Numbered from the stretch's first letter, positions 15,735 through 24,805 are shown. The stretch: DNA of 64,000 bases from Streptomyces sp. DG1A-41 (GCF_037055355.1 NZ_CP146350.1:4177001-4241000); one strand, 5' to 3'. Numbers and translations are program-made. Notes: generated by a model not told the origin, from the sequence alone.

Positions 15735-17787
15735 GCCGCACAGCAAGCCCCGGCACCGCAGAAGCCGCACGGCCCTGGCGGTCGGTGTGCCGCTGGCCCT
15801 GACCGCCGCCGGCACCCTCGCCTACGGCACCGACCTCGGCGTCCTCGGCTCCACCGCCCAGGAGGCCTCCGCCGCCGCCCCGGCCTGGGCCGCCGCCACC
15901 GCCGACGGGTTCGCCTCCGTCAACTCCCTCGGCCAGAACGGGACGTACGGCGGCCGGGACGGCAAGACCGTCACCGTGAAGACGCAGGCCGAGCTGGAGA
16001 AGTACGCCACGGCCACCGAGCCGTACGTCATCGTCGTCGCCGGCACGATCAACATGAACCCGGTCGGCAAAGAGATCAAGGTGCAGTCCGACAAGACCAT
16101 CGTCGGGTCCGGGACCTCCGGGCACATCGTCGGCGGTGGGTTCTTCCTCGGCCAGGGCGTGCACAACGTGATCATCCGGAACCTGACCATCCGGGACTCG
16201 TACCAGGGCATCTGGAACGACAAGGACCACGACTTCGACGCCGTCCAGATGGACGGCGCCCACCATGTGTGGATCGATCACAACGACCTGCGGCACATGG
16301 CCGACGGGCTCATCGACGTCCGCAAGGACAGCACGAACGTGACCGTCTCCTGGAACAAGCTGAGCGACAACAACAAGACCTTCGGCATCGGCTGGACCGA
16401 GAACGTCAAGACGGACATCACGATCCACCACAACTGGATCCGCGAGACCGAGCAGCGCAACCCGTCCACCGACAACGCCGCCCACGCCCACCTCTACAAC
16501 AACTTCCTGGAGGACGCCCCGGGCACCGACATCAAGTCGTCGTACGGCAACTACGCGCGCGGCGCGACCAAGATGGTCCTGGAGAACTCCCTCTTCCAGG
16601 GCGTCAAGAACCCCGTCATCAAGGACAGCGGCGCCGCCATCGTCCAGCGCGGGAACTCCTTCTCCGGCACCAGCGGGCGCAACGAGAGCGGCGGGACCGC
16701 CTTCGATCCGAAGACCTACTACCCGTACACCCTCGACAAGGCCGCCGACCTCCCGTCGATCCTCAAGTCCGGTGCCGGGCCCCGCGCTTCCATCGGTACG
16801 GCTGCCGCCGCCTCCACCAAGGCCGCCAACGCCACCACCCTCACCGTGGCAAAGGACGGCAGCGGGCAGTACACGACCGTGCAGGCCGCCGTGAACGCCG
16901 TACCGGCCAACAACCCCAGCCGCGTCGTCATCGCCGTGAAGCCGGGGACGTACCGGGAGCTGGTGAAGGTGCCGTCCAACAAGCCGCACGTCACCATTCA
17001 GGGCACCGGCAGCAGCCGCAAGGACACGACGATCGTCTACAACAACGCGGCCGGTACGCCCAAGCCCGGCGGCGGCACGTACGGCACGGGCGGCAGCGCC
17101 ACCGTCGCCGTCGAGGCCGACGACTTCCAGGCCCGGAACCTGACCATCTCCAACGACTTCGACGAGAAGGCCAACCAGTCCCTCAACGGGCATCAGGCCG
17201 TCGCCCTGCGGACCGCCGCCGACAAGGTGTTCCTGGACGGGATCATCGTCAGCGGCGACCAGGACACGCTGCTGCTCGACACCGCCGCGAAGGACCGGCT
17301 GGGCCGGGTCTACGTCAGCAACTCCTACGTCATCGGCAACGTCGACTTCATCTTCGGGCGGGCCACGGCCGTCGTCGACAAGTCCGTCATCACGCTGAAG
17401 AAGCGCTGGAACGGCACCTCGGCCGGGTACATCACCGCCCCGAGTACCGCCGCGAACCGCAAGGGCATCCTGATCGCCAACTCCACGGTGAACGGGGACG
17501 TGTCGGCCGGCAGCTTCTACCTCGGACGGCCCTGGCACGCGGGCGGCGACGCCTCGCTCGACCCGCAGACCACGGTTCGCAACACGAACCTGAGCAACGC
17601 GATCAAGTCGACCCCGTGGACCGACATGAGCGGCTTCTCGTGGAAGGACGACCGGTTCGCCGAGTACAAGAACTCCGGTGCGGGTGCCGGGTCGGCGAGC
17701 AGCAACCGGCCCCATCTGACCGACGCGCAGGCCGCGAACCAGGAGGTCGCGGACTGGCTCGCGGGCTGGACGCCTTCGGCGTCCTGA
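15727..17787 (+). CDS. Secreted pectate lyase (PL1) - pectinesterase (CE8) fusion
   Basis: A 686-residue bifunctional enzyme. A signal peptide (RSRTALAVGVPLALTAAGTL) is followed by a PL1 parallel beta-helix, about residues 60-355 (DAVQMDGAHHVWIDHNDL, DGLIDVRKDSTNVTVSWN, HHNWIRETEQRNPSTDNAAH). After an Ala/Thr linker a CE8 domain runs from about 370 (DGSGQYTTVQAAVNAVP) with catalytic Asp513 (GDQDTLL), Asp540 (NVDFIFG) and Arg in LGRPWHAGG. The esterase removes methyl groups and the lyase cuts the resulting pectate, so the fusion couples both steps. The second ATG was chosen; the first has no ribosome site. Confidence 0.93.
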   Translation: MSEPHSKPRHRRSRTALAVGVPLALTAAGTLAYGTDLGVLGSTAQEASAAAPAWAAATADGFASVNSLGQNGTYGGRDGKTVTVKTQAELEKYATATEPYVIVVAGTINMNPVGKEIKVQSDKTIVGSGTSGHIVGGGFFLGQGVHNVIIRNLTIRDSYQGIWNDKDHDFDAVQMDGAHHVWIDHNDLRHMADGLIDVRKDSTNVTVSWNKLSDNNKTFGIGWTENVKTDITIHHNWIRETEQRNPSTDNAAHAHLYNNFLEDAPGTDIKSSYGNYARGATKMVLENSLFQGVKNPVIKDSGAAIVQRGNSFSGTSGRNESGGTAFDPKTYYPYTLDKAADLPSILKSGAGPRASIGTAAAASTKAANATTLTVAKDGSGQYTTVQAAVNAVPANNPSRVVIAVKPGTYRELVKVPSNKPHVTIQGTGSSRKDTTIVYNNAAGTPKPGGGTYGTGGSATVAVEADDFQARNLTISNDFDEKANQSLNGHQAVALRTAADKVFLDGIIVSGDQDTLLLDTAAKDRLGRVYVSNSYVIGNVDFIFGRATAVVDKSVITLKKRWNGTSAGYITAPSTAANRKGILIANSTVNGDVSAGSFYLGRPWHAGGDASLDPQTTVRNTNLSNAIKSTPWTDMSGFSWKDDRFAEYKNSGAGAGSASSNRPHLTDAQAANQEVADWLAGWTPSAS

Positions 17788-17792
17788 CGGCT

Positions 17793-17835
17793 CCCTTCCG
17801 GGTCCGGCTGACAAGCGGCGCCGGGCCCGGAAGGG
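17793..17835. terminator. Bidirectional terminator between pectinase and GH5 genes
   Basis: CCCTTCCGGG-T-CCGGC pairs with GCCGG-G-CCCGGAAGGG around an 11-base loop, lying between two convergent stop codons. It is stable enough to end transcription from both sides. Confidence 0.65.
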
Positions 17836-17861
17836 CCACCATCGCGGTCCCCGTGGGGGAC

Positions 17862-18884
17862 TTACTCCTTCCAGGCCCAGTGCAGCCGGTCCAGGCCGCT
17901 CTGGTTGTTCACCGTCAGGCTGAGGTTCGTGCCCGCGCCCTGGAGCGTGGTGAGGGAGTAGGTGTCACCGTTGCGCAGGCCGGGCCAGTAGACCGAGCCC
18001 AGGCCCATCTCCCGGATGACGTCGGTCGCGGCCTGGATGTAGGCGACCTCGTTGGAGCCGTCGACCGGGCCGTTGTAGTCCAGGCCGGTCGTCATGGAAG
18101 CGCCGAACTCGTCGAGGATGGTGCGCGAGGCGCAGTCGCCGATGCGCGCCTTGAAGTCCTGCTTCCACTGGTCGACGCTGGTCCAGTCGGTGTGCCAGAA
18201 GCCGTAGTTGTGCAGGGCCAGGCGGGTGCCCTTGAGGCGCGGGTCGGCGCACACCGGCTTGACGTCCTCGCTGTACTTGTACCCCCCGATCAGGATCCGG
18301 TCGCGGGGCACGTTGCCGTGGGTGGTCACCCACTTCGCGGCGATGTCGGTCCACTCCTGGGCGGTGTAACCGAACGGCTCGTTCATCGGCTCGAAGTACA
18401 CCTTGGAGTTGCGGGCGTAGGCGGAGGTGATCCGCGCCCACATCTGGTCCCAGGAGGCCTGGTTGTCGATCTTGCCGTCCTTGGCGTTGTCGGCCTCCCA
18501 GTAGCCCAGGATGACCTTGAACCCCTTGGCGGTGGCGGCGTCGATCGCGCCCCGGTACGACTTCCAGAACGGGCCGTTCACGGAGGCCGGGTTGACCGGG
18601 AGGCGGACGGTGTTGGCGCCCAGCTCGGAGAACCCGCCGATGATCGCCCTGGACTTGGCGTAGGTGGTGGCGTAGCTGTCGGAGGCGGACAGGCCCGAGG
18701 GCACGACCGCGTCGTCGGCGTAGTTGTCGCGCGGGTCGGCCCAGTTGACGCCCTTGAAGTCGCTGACGGGCGGCGGGGCGGCGGAGGAGGCCGAGGCGGG
18801 GGAGGCCAGAGCCCCGCCGAATGCAGTGACGCAGGCGAGCAGCGCCCCCAGGCCGGCTGTCCCCCGGTGAGTCTTTCGTGACAC
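17862..18884 (-). CDS. Secreted GH5-family glycoside hydrolase (endoglucanase/mannanase-like)
   Basis: A 340-residue secreted enzyme. The signal peptide (TAGLGALLACVTAFGGALAS) ends near ASAS. The catalytic barrel has acid/base Glu169 in FEPMNEPFG and nucleophile Glu259 in ILDEFGAS, in GH5 order, with NTVRLPVNP and GYWEADN near strand ends. No carbohydrate-binding module is attached. The GTG start has AAGGGG upstream. Cellulose, mannan or xyloglucan are possible substrates. The convergent pectinase gene suggests a plant-cell-wall-degrading pair. Confidence 0.88.
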   Translation of the reverse strand: MSRKTHRGTAGLGALLACVTAFGGALASPASASSAAPPPVSDFKGVNWADPRDNYADDAVVPSGLSASDSYATTYAKSRAIIGGFSELGANTVRLPVNPASVNGPFWKSYRGAIDAATAKGFKVILGYWEADNAKDGKIDNQASWDQMWARITSAYARNSKVYFEPMNEPFGYTAQEWTDIAAKWVTTHGNVPRDRILIGGYKYSEDVKPVCADPRLKGTRLALHNYGFWHTDWTSVDQWKQDFKARIGDCASRTILDEFGASMTTGLDYNGPVDGSNEVAYIQAATDVIREMGLGSVYWPGLRNGDTYSLTTLQGAGTNLSLTVNNQSGLDRLHWAWKE

Positions 18885-19036
18885 GACGTCCCCTTCTGAG
18901 CAGTTGCGTCCGCGGAACTCGCATGCAGATCGGCGGCTCGTTGGCTCCCGCAAACTAGAAGAGGACTCGAACAGAGGTCAACGCATCTGCACACCAAATT
19001 TCATCAAGAACGCGACGGGCAGCGGCCCGACCGGCC

Positions 19037-20785
19037 TCACGCGCTCGCCATGGCTCCCGGCCGCGGCCCCGCCAGTCGCGCGTACGCCCCGCCGCGGGCG
19101 AGGAGTTCCGCATGGGTACCGGACTCCACCAGCCGCCCGCCGTCCACGACCAGCACGCGGTCCGCGTCCGCCGCCAGGCGCAGGTCGTGGGTGATCAGAA
19201 TGGTCGTACGGCCCGACATCAGGTGGCGCAGCGGCTCGACCACCTGACGCGCCGCCACCGAGTCGAGGCCGGCCGTCGGTTCGTCGAGGACCAGCACCGG
19301 AGCGGAGCGGAGTATCGCCCGGGCGATGGTGATCCGCTTGAGCTGCCCGCCGGAGAGGGCGGCGGTGCCGGGGGCGACGGGGGTGTCGTAGCCGCGGGGA
19401 AGCGCGGTGATGAAGTCGTGCGCCGCCGCCGATCGGGCCGCGTGCGCGATCTCCTCGTCAGTGGCGTCCGGGCGGCCGCAGGCGATGTTCTCGCGGATCG
19501 TGCCGTTGAGGATAAGGGTCTCCTGCGGCAGCAGGGTCACGTTCTCGCGCAGAAACTCCAGGGTCATGTCGGTGAGTGGCACGCCGTCCAGGCAGATCAC
19601 GCCCGCGGACGGGTCGTAGAAGCGGGTGAGGAGCTTGGACAGCGTGGACTTGCCGGCGCCGCTCGGGCCGGTGACGAGGACCAGTTCGCCTGGGGCGGCC
19701 GTGAAGGTCGTCCCGTCCAGGGAGTCGCGGTCCGCGCCCGGGTAGCGGAAGGCCACGTCGTGGAAGCTGACCCAGCCGCGGACCGGCCAGGGGGTGACCG
19801 GGTCGGGCGGGTCGGTGACGGCCGGGCGGGCGTTCAGGATCTCGCCGAGGCGCTGGGCACCGGCGGTGGCGGCGGTGAGGGTGAGGCCGAGCTGGCCGAG
19901 GTTGCGCACCGGCGGGTAGAGGTAGCCGATGAAGGCCGCGAAGGCCAGCAACTGCCCCAGGGTCATGCGGCCGGCGGCGATCTCCCACACTCCGAGGCCG
20001 ATCACCGTGAGCACGCACACCGTCTCGACGACCTCGACGAACTGCTCGTACATCTCGCTCAGCCGGGCCCCGCGCACGGACGCCCTCATCCAGGCGCGTG
20101 CCTCGGTGTCCAGCCGCCGCTCCTCGTCGTCGCGGCGGTTGTAGGCCTGGGTGAGGACCACGTTCCCGAGGGACTCCTCGACCACCGAGGTGATCGCGCC
20201 GTCGGCGACCCGCTCGTCCTGGGACGCGGTGCGGATACGGCCGGAGAAGCGTCGGGCGGCCAGGAGGAAGAGGGGCGCGAGGACGAAGGTGGCCAGGGCC
20301 AGGTCCCAGCGCAGGTAGAGGGCGGCGGCGGAGTAGAACAGCGCCGAGAAGGCGGCGGCGACGGTGCCGACGACGCCTGAGACGACCATCTGCTCGATGG
20401 CCTCGACGTCCCCGGTGAGCCGCTCGACCAGATCACCCCGGCGGTGCTTCTGGAAGAAGTGCGGCGGCAGGCCCTGGACATGCCGGAACACGCTCGCCCG
20501 CAGCCGCAGCACGAATCTCTCCGCGGTCCAGGTGGCGAGGGAGTTGCCGAGGTAGCCGACGAGGGCGCCGAGCGCGGCGACACCCAGCCAGGCTCCGGCC
20601 GGGCCCCAGAAGGCGGAGAGCGAACCGGCCTTCAGGGCGTGGTCGGTGAGTTCCGCGAACAGCAGGATCGAGGCGGTCTCGGCCAGGGCGGACACCACCA
20701 CGCAGGCCACGATGACCACCAGCCACCGCCGGTCCCCGCGCGTCAGCGGCCAGAACCGGCGGAAAGCCTCCCGGACTTCCCTCAT
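19037..20785 (-). CDS. ABC exporter, fused membrane and ATPase domains
   Basis: A 582-residue half-transporter. Six membrane helices span residues about 20-300, with the ABC exporter coupling segment GLPPHFFQKHRRGDLVERLT. The ATPase has Walker A GPSGAGKST, signature LSGGQ and Walker B VLVLDEPTAG. It would work as a homodimer in the plasma membrane. Two tiny basic genes lie upstream but are separated from it by a strong terminator, so they are not clearly its substrates. Substrate unknown (lipid, drug or peptide). Confidence 0.92.
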   Translation of the reverse strand: MREVREAFRRFWPLTRGDRRWLVVIVACVVVSALAETASILLFAELTDHALKAGSLSAFWGPAGAWLGVAALGALVGYLGNSLATWTAERFVLRLRASVFRHVQGLPPHFFQKHRRGDLVERLTGDVEAIEQMVVSGVVGTVAAAFSALFYSAAALYLRWDLALATFVLAPLFLLAARRFSGRIRTASQDERVADGAITSVVEESLGNVVLTQAYNRRDDEERRLDTEARAWMRASVRGARLSEMYEQFVEVVETVCVLTVIGLGVWEIAAGRMTLGQLLAFAAFIGYLYPPVRNLGQLGLTLTAATAGAQRLGEILNARPAVTDPPDPVTPWPVRGWVSFHDVAFRYPGADRDSLDGTTFTAAPGELVLVTGPSGAGKSTLSKLLTRFYDPSAGVICLDGVPLTDMTLEFLRENVTLLPQETLILNGTIRENIACGRPDATDEEIAHAARSAAAHDFITALPRGYDTPVAPGTAALSGGQLKRITIARAILRSAPVLVLDEPTAGLDSVAARQVVEPLRHLMSGRTTILITHDLRLAADADRVLVVDGGRLVESGTHAELLARGGAYARLAGPRPGAMASA

Positions 20786-20825
20786 GATCGTCTCCCTTCG
20801 GGCCGGACGGCCCCTCGGACATGCC

Positions 20826-20872
20826 CGAGGCGGGGTTCCCGGGGGTGTGCGCCCTCCGGGAACCCCGCCTCG
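20826..20872 (-). terminator. Strong hairpin between basic-peptide gene and ABC exporter
   Basis: Perfect 17-base arms (CGAGGCGGGGTTCCCGG and its complement) around a 13-base loop, 13 bases after the stop of the small basic gene and about 40 bases before the ABC gene's ATG. It lacks a clear T-run but should strongly reduce read-through. Confidence 0.65.
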
Positions 20873-20885
20873 TGGCCGGTCTGCC

Positions 20886-21014
20886 TCAGCCCTTGTGCGC
20901 GATGGGGCGTCGCTTGGGGGCGGCCTTCTTGTGGGCCTTCTTCTTCGGCGCCGGCTTCGGGGCCGGAGCGGGCTTGCGGGTCTTCTTGACGGGGGCGATC
21001 TTGTGGAAGCTCAT
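20886..21014 (-). CDS. Tiny Lys/Pro/Ala-rich basic protein, copy 1
   Basis: A 42-residue protein, MSFHKIAPVKKTRKPA then PAPKPAPKKKA and a tail KRRPIAHKG. It is extremely basic with no acidic residue, like the C-terminal tails of histone H1-like proteins (HupS type). It is about 75% identical to the neighbouring copy at 21125-21259: the first 11 residues and the PAPKPAPKKKA block are unchanged, so they arose by duplication. Nucleic-acid binding is the simplest guess; family unknown. Confidence 0.65.
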   Translation of the reverse strand: MSFHKIAPVKKTRKPAPAPKPAPKKKAHKKAAPKRRPIAHKG

Positions 21015-21040
21015 GGGGTGGTTCCTCTCTCTGCCGGGGC

Positions 21041-21074
21041 GATTTGAATTACCCGGATGATTTGAATTACCTGG
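21041..21074 (-). repeat. Direct repeats upstream of basic protein copy 1
   Basis: GATTTGAATTACCCGG (21041-21056) and GATTTGAATTACCTGG (21059-21074) differ at one base and are 18 bases apart start to start. They are AT-rich for this genome and lie 27-60 bases upstream of the ATG, a promoter or operator position. Confidence 0.55.
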
Positions 21075-21124
21075 GGGTGGAATTCGATCCACCTGTGCGT
21101 AAGCCTTTTCGGCTGTGAATCAGC

Positions 21125-21259
21125 TCAGCCCTTGGGGGCGACCGGACGGCGCTTCGGAGCGGCGGGCTTCTTCGCCCCGGCCTTCTTCTTCGGCGCCGGC
21201 TTCGGGGCCGGGAGGTGCTTGCAGGCCTTCTTGACCGGGGCGATCTTGTGGAAGCTCAT
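21125..21259 (-). CDS. Tiny Lys/Pro/Ala-rich basic protein, copy 2
   Basis: A 44-residue paralogue of copy 1: MSFHKIAPVKK, a changed segment ACKHL, then PAPKPAPKKKA, GAKKPAAPKRRPVAPKG. An AAGGAG site lies at good spacing. It has a single Cys (residue 13) that copy 1 lacks. Upstream, 21260-21480 is unusually AT-rich for the window and contains two TGTTTGC words 24 bases apart. Function unknown; a DNA- or RNA-binding peptide is possible. Confidence 0.65.
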   Translation of the reverse strand: MSFHKIAPVKKACKHLPAPKPAPKKKAGAKKPAAPKRRPVAPKG

Positions 21260-21503
21260 GGTGCTCTCCTTGGTCCGTGGGCGTGCGGCCCGAATGTTTG
21301 CTTTGTCGTCTGCGGTGTTTGCTTCCGACATGGAAAACATTACGGGATCCCCGGAACGAGAAAGGCCAATTCCGCTGAGACCTCGATTAATTGCGGCTGA
21401 GACTGATTTTCAGGCGGCAGAGGGAACCGGACCGCTGTTCACACAGAATTTATGCGCGTATTCGGCCCTGGATTCCCGGCAAGGGCAGGGCGGCCGAGGC
21501 CGG

Positions 21504-22742
21504 TCAGCCTCCGACCGTCAGCCCCGAGCCCGACACGCGCACCCGGATGCCGTCCTCCTCCACCCGCACGTCGTCCAGCCGTACGTCCCCCTGCTCCGGC
21601 TTCGGCAATTCGAAGGCCAGCGCCAGCCGGTCGGCCAGGACCGGGCGGGTCAGGCCGGACAGCTCGTCGAGGAGGTTGGGGTCGAGGCCGAGGCGGCGGA
21701 GCACCTCGGGGTTGGCCAGGGCCAGGTCGATGAGGTTGAGGCGCTCGGCCTGGCGGGCGAACTCCGGGGAGCCGGTCAGCTCGGCGAGCTTGCCGTCGTC
21801 GGCCAGGGCCTCGCGCACGGTCGCCTCGGGCACGCCCATCCGCTGCACGATGGCCGGGACCGAGAGCAGCGCCTTGGCCTTGCGGGTCTGCCGGGAGAGG
21901 TCGGCGGTCCCCTTGGGGGTGAGGTGCAGGCCCTCCGCGGGGCGGGTGCCGGGGCGGTAGGTGGCCAGGTCACCGATGTCGAGCCGCATCCCGCCGATCT
22001 CCGTGGCGATGCCCCGCTCGCCCTGCCGCTGGATCCGGGCCTCGGCGCGCAGCCGCAGGTCGTGTCCGGCGACGGGCAGGGTGCCGCGGGCCCGGACGCG
22101 GTCGCGGCCCTCGCCGGTGAACGTCACCTGGGAGGCGCCCAGTTCGCGGTTGAGGTCCTCGAAGGACAGCAGGACGTCCCCGTCGAACCGGGGGACGTGG
22201 GCGCCGCGCACGGACGTGAGGCCGTCGGCGTCCAGCCGGATGTCGCGCGCGGTGGCCGACACCCTCGCCAGGGAGACCCGGTCGGCGGCGACGTCCGGGA
22301 CGGTCACCTTCACCGACTCCAGCCGCTTGTCGGCGAGTTGGGTGAGGAAGGGGAACCCGCCGATCTCCACCTCGGGCGCCGCCGCGAGGTCCAGCCGGTC
22401 CTTGAGCGTGTCGGCGGCCCGGTGCTCGGCGTACAGCACGGCCCAGCGGTCGGCGAGGGTGACGAAGGCGGCGAGCACGACCAGGCCGACCACCGCCTTC
22501 ATCGCGAGCGGCAGTCCGGCGAAACGATTCCTCCGACGCCGGCCGCCGCGGCGGTGGTCAGGCGGCGACCACTGAGGTTCCTGCTCGTCCCGCCGCTCGG
22601 CGCCCTCGCCGAGGAAGTCCTCCAGAGGGGTCTCCTCCAGCGGGCCGTCGTCGAGTGCGCCGAGTTCGTCGTAGGGGTTGCGGGGCTGCTCGGAGCGGTC
22701 GTGGGGAAGGTGCTGCGTGTCCATGCGGTGGGGGGTGCGCAT
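21504..22742 (-). CDS. Membrane-anchored LmeA-like (DUF2993) protein, long form
   Basis: A 412-residue protein. Residues 1-75 are an acidic then basic cytoplasmic segment (NPYDELGALDDGPLEETPLE, RRGGRRRRNRF), and one helix (AMKAVVGLVVLAAFVTLAD) anchors it. The extracellular DUF2993 region begins DLAAAPEVEIGGFPFLTQLA, the same motif as in the paralogue at 3815-4555, and ends VEEDGIRVRVSGSGLTVGG. The insert rich in short helices (about 270-350) is extra. It probably binds or carries envelope lipid; role inferred from LmeA. Confidence 0.85.
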   Translation of the reverse strand: MRTPHRMDTQHLPHDRSEQPRNPYDELGALDDGPLEETPLEDFLGEGAERRDEQEPQWSPPDHRRGGRRRRNRFAGLPLAMKAVVGLVVLAAFVTLADRWAVLYAEHRAADTLKDRLDLAAAPEVEIGGFPFLTQLADKRLESVKVTVPDVAADRVSLARVSATARDIRLDADGLTSVRGAHVPRFDGDVLLSFEDLNRELGASQVTFTGEGRDRVRARGTLPVAGHDLRLRAEARIQRQGERGIATEIGGMRLDIGDLATYRPGTRPAEGLHLTPKGTADLSRQTRKAKALLSVPAIVQRMGVPEATVREALADDGKLAELTGSPEFARQAERLNLIDLALANPEVLRRLGLDPNLLDELSGLTRPVLADRLALAFELPKPEQGDVRLDDVRVEEDGIRVRVSGSGLTVGG

Positions 22743-22803
22743 CGTCTCATCCGACCATGCGCACCGCCCCTGCCCGCAACCTGAATCCCCTGTATGCGAT
22801 TTA

Positions 22804-22835
22804 GTTCACGTGCATGCGATGTTCACGTGCTTGCG
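22804..22835. repeat. Two direct repeats between nucleotidase and DUF2993 genes
   Basis: GTTCACGTGCATGCG (22804) and GTTCACGTGCTTGCG (22821) differ at one base, 17 bases apart. Each has a CACGTG palindrome, and CACGTG-CAT / ATG-TT-CACGTG can fold into a hairpin. They lie between the nucleotidase stop and the start of the DUF2993 gene and could be an operator or a terminator. Confidence 0.55.
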
Positions 22836-22837
22836 CT

Positions 22838-24661
22838 TTACTTCACGATCGCGATGCGGTCCGCCTTCGGCGGGACCAGCGGGTTCGTGGCCGACGAGTT
22901 GGCCGTCAGGTACTGCTCCAGCGCGGTCAGGTCGTCGGCGCCGACGACGTCGTTCGTGCCCTGGGCCAGCGTCGGGAAGCCGTCGCCGCCGCCCGCGAGG
23001 AAGCTGTTCGTCGCGACGCGGTAGGTGGCCGCCGGGTCGATGGCCGCACCGTTCAGCTTGACCGAGTCCGTGACCACGCGGTCCGCGCCGGACTTGGTGA
23101 GGTCCAGCGTGTAGGTGAGGCCGGACGACACCTGGAGGACCTTGGGCGCCGCCGCGTTCGGGCCGGTCACCTGCTCCTTGAGCACCTGGATCAGCTGGGC
23201 GCCCGTGAAGTCCTGGAGATTCACGGTGTTGGCGAACGGCTGGACCGTGAAGCCCTCGGCGTACGTCACGACACCGTCGCCCTCACCGGCCTTGGCCGTG
23301 TACGTCAGCGGTGCCCGGATGCCACCGGGGTTCATCAGCGCCAGGTCGGTCTCCGGGTCGAGCTGCTTGCCGTGGGCGAGCTGGGCGTCGGCGATGAGGT
23401 CGCCGAGCGGGGACTCGGTGCCGGAGTTGCCGATGTCGCCGGAGATGTAGCCGATCGGGCGGTTGCCGATGGGCGCCGCCAGGGTGTTCCACTTGCCGAT
23501 CAGCTCGGTCATGTCGGGCGCCTTGGGGACGTCCCGGGTGACCACGTGATTCGCCGACTTCACGGCCGTACGGGCGATGTCGCCGGTCTTCCGGTCGTAC
23601 GTCAGCGTGGTGTCGGTGTAGAGGCGCCCGAAGGACGCGGCCGAGGTGACCATGCGGGGCTTGCCCGCCGGGTCGTCGATCGTGCACACGTACGCGTTGT
23701 GGGTGTGGCCGGTGACCAGCGCGTCCACCTGCGGCGTGATGTTCTTGGCGATGTCGACGATCGGGCCGGAGATACCGTCGCCCGCGCCCGGGGCGTCGCA
23801 GTCGTAGTTGTACGACGTCGACGCCGGGAAGCCGCCCTCGTGGATGAGCGCGACGATCGACTTAACGCCCTGCTTCTGGAGCACCTCGGCGTACTTGTTG
23901 ATCGTCTCGACCTCGTCCTTGAACGCGAGGCCCTTGACGCCCTCGGCGGAGACGATGTCCGGGGTGCCCTCCAGGGTCACGCCGATGAAGCCGACCTTGA
24001 CGTCCTTCTTCTTCCACACCCAGTAGGGCTTGAGGATCGGCTTCTTCGTCTTCTCGTCGAGGACGTTGGCGGCCAGGTAGGGGAAGTCGGCGCCCTCGAA
24101 GCTCTCGTCCGTGTAGCAGCCGTCCTTCGGGTGGCAGCCGCCGTTCTGGAGGCGGGCCAGCTCCTTGGCGCCCTCGTCGAACTCGTGGTTGCCGACGGAG
24201 GTGACGTCGAGGTCGAGCTTGTTCAGCGCCTCGATGGTCGGCTCGTCGTGGAAGAGGCCGGAGATCAGCGGGGAGGCGCCGACCATGTCGCCGCCGGCCG
24301 CGGTGATGGAGTACTTCTCGCCCTGGCGGGCCTGACGCAGATGGGTGGCGAGGTACTCGACACCGCCCGCGTCGATGGTCTTCGTCGTGCCGTCGTGCTG
24401 GTGCTCGGTGACCCGGCCGGCGGAGCCGGCGGGCGGCTCCAGGTTGCCGTGCAGGTCGTTGAAGGACAGGAGTTGGACGTCCTGGTAGCGGCCCGGCCAG
24501 TGGCCGCCCCCGCCGTGGTTCTCGCCGGCCGACGCCGACCCGGGCACCGTCGCCGCGGCCAGCGCGCCGACGGTGGCGACACCGGCGGCGAGAGCGACGA
24601 GACGGTTCCTGCGGCGTCTGCGGCGCTCCTGGTGCGCCGGTGCCGGTGAAGTGGCTGGCAT
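22838..24661 (-). CDS. Secreted 5'-nucleotidase / 2',3'-cyclic phosphodiesterase
   Basis: A 607-residue secreted UshA-type enzyme that takes phosphate from extracellular nucleotides. A basic start and signal peptide (RLVALAAGVATVGALAAATV, ending near GSASA) precede the metallophosphatase domain with metal motifs LLSFNDLHGNL, VGNHEFDEGA and VTGHTHNAY. The C-terminal 5'-nucleotidase domain has MNPGGIRAPL and NSFLAGGGDGFP. The ATG has GGGGGG upstream. It fits the phosphate theme of the window, although I see no PHO box. Confidence 0.93.
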   Translation of the reverse strand: MPATSPAPAHQERRRRRRNRLVALAAGVATVGALAAATVPGSASAGENHGGGGHWPGRYQDVQLLSFNDLHGNLEPPAGSAGRVTEHQHDGTTKTIDAGGVEYLATHLRQARQGEKYSITAAGGDMVGASPLISGLFHDEPTIEALNKLDLDVTSVGNHEFDEGAKELARLQNGGCHPKDGCYTDESFEGADFPYLAANVLDEKTKKPILKPYWVWKKKDVKVGFIGVTLEGTPDIVSAEGVKGLAFKDEVETINKYAEVLQKQGVKSIVALIHEGGFPASTSYNYDCDAPGAGDGISGPIVDIAKNITPQVDALVTGHTHNAYVCTIDDPAGKPRMVTSAASFGRLYTDTTLTYDRKTGDIARTAVKSANHVVTRDVPKAPDMTELIGKWNTLAAPIGNRPIGYISGDIGNSGTESPLGDLIADAQLAHGKQLDPETDLALMNPGGIRAPLTYTAKAGEGDGVVTYAEGFTVQPFANTVNLQDFTGAQLIQVLKEQVTGPNAAAPKVLQVSSGLTYTLDLTKSGADRVVTDSVKLNGAAIDPAATYRVATNSFLAGGGDGFPTLAQGTNDVVGADDLTALEQYLTANSSATNPLVPPKADRIAIVK

Positions 24662-24805
24662 ACGCCCCCCTGTGGGTCTGCTGGGACAGTGATGTCGTCC
24701 GGCGCAGCCTAGAGTCAACGCGCGTAGCGCGACAGAGTTTTCGTGGTTACATCCTGATTGCTTCTTGCCGCCGATTTCCCGGTGGACCCCCGTACTCTCG
24801 TACGC

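Noticed and set aside
20826..21259. RiPP system: ABC exporter plus two leader-bearing precursor peptides
   Set aside because: The peptides lack a cleavage motif, Ser/Thr/Cys-rich cores and modifying enzymes, and a very stable hairpin separates them from the exporter.
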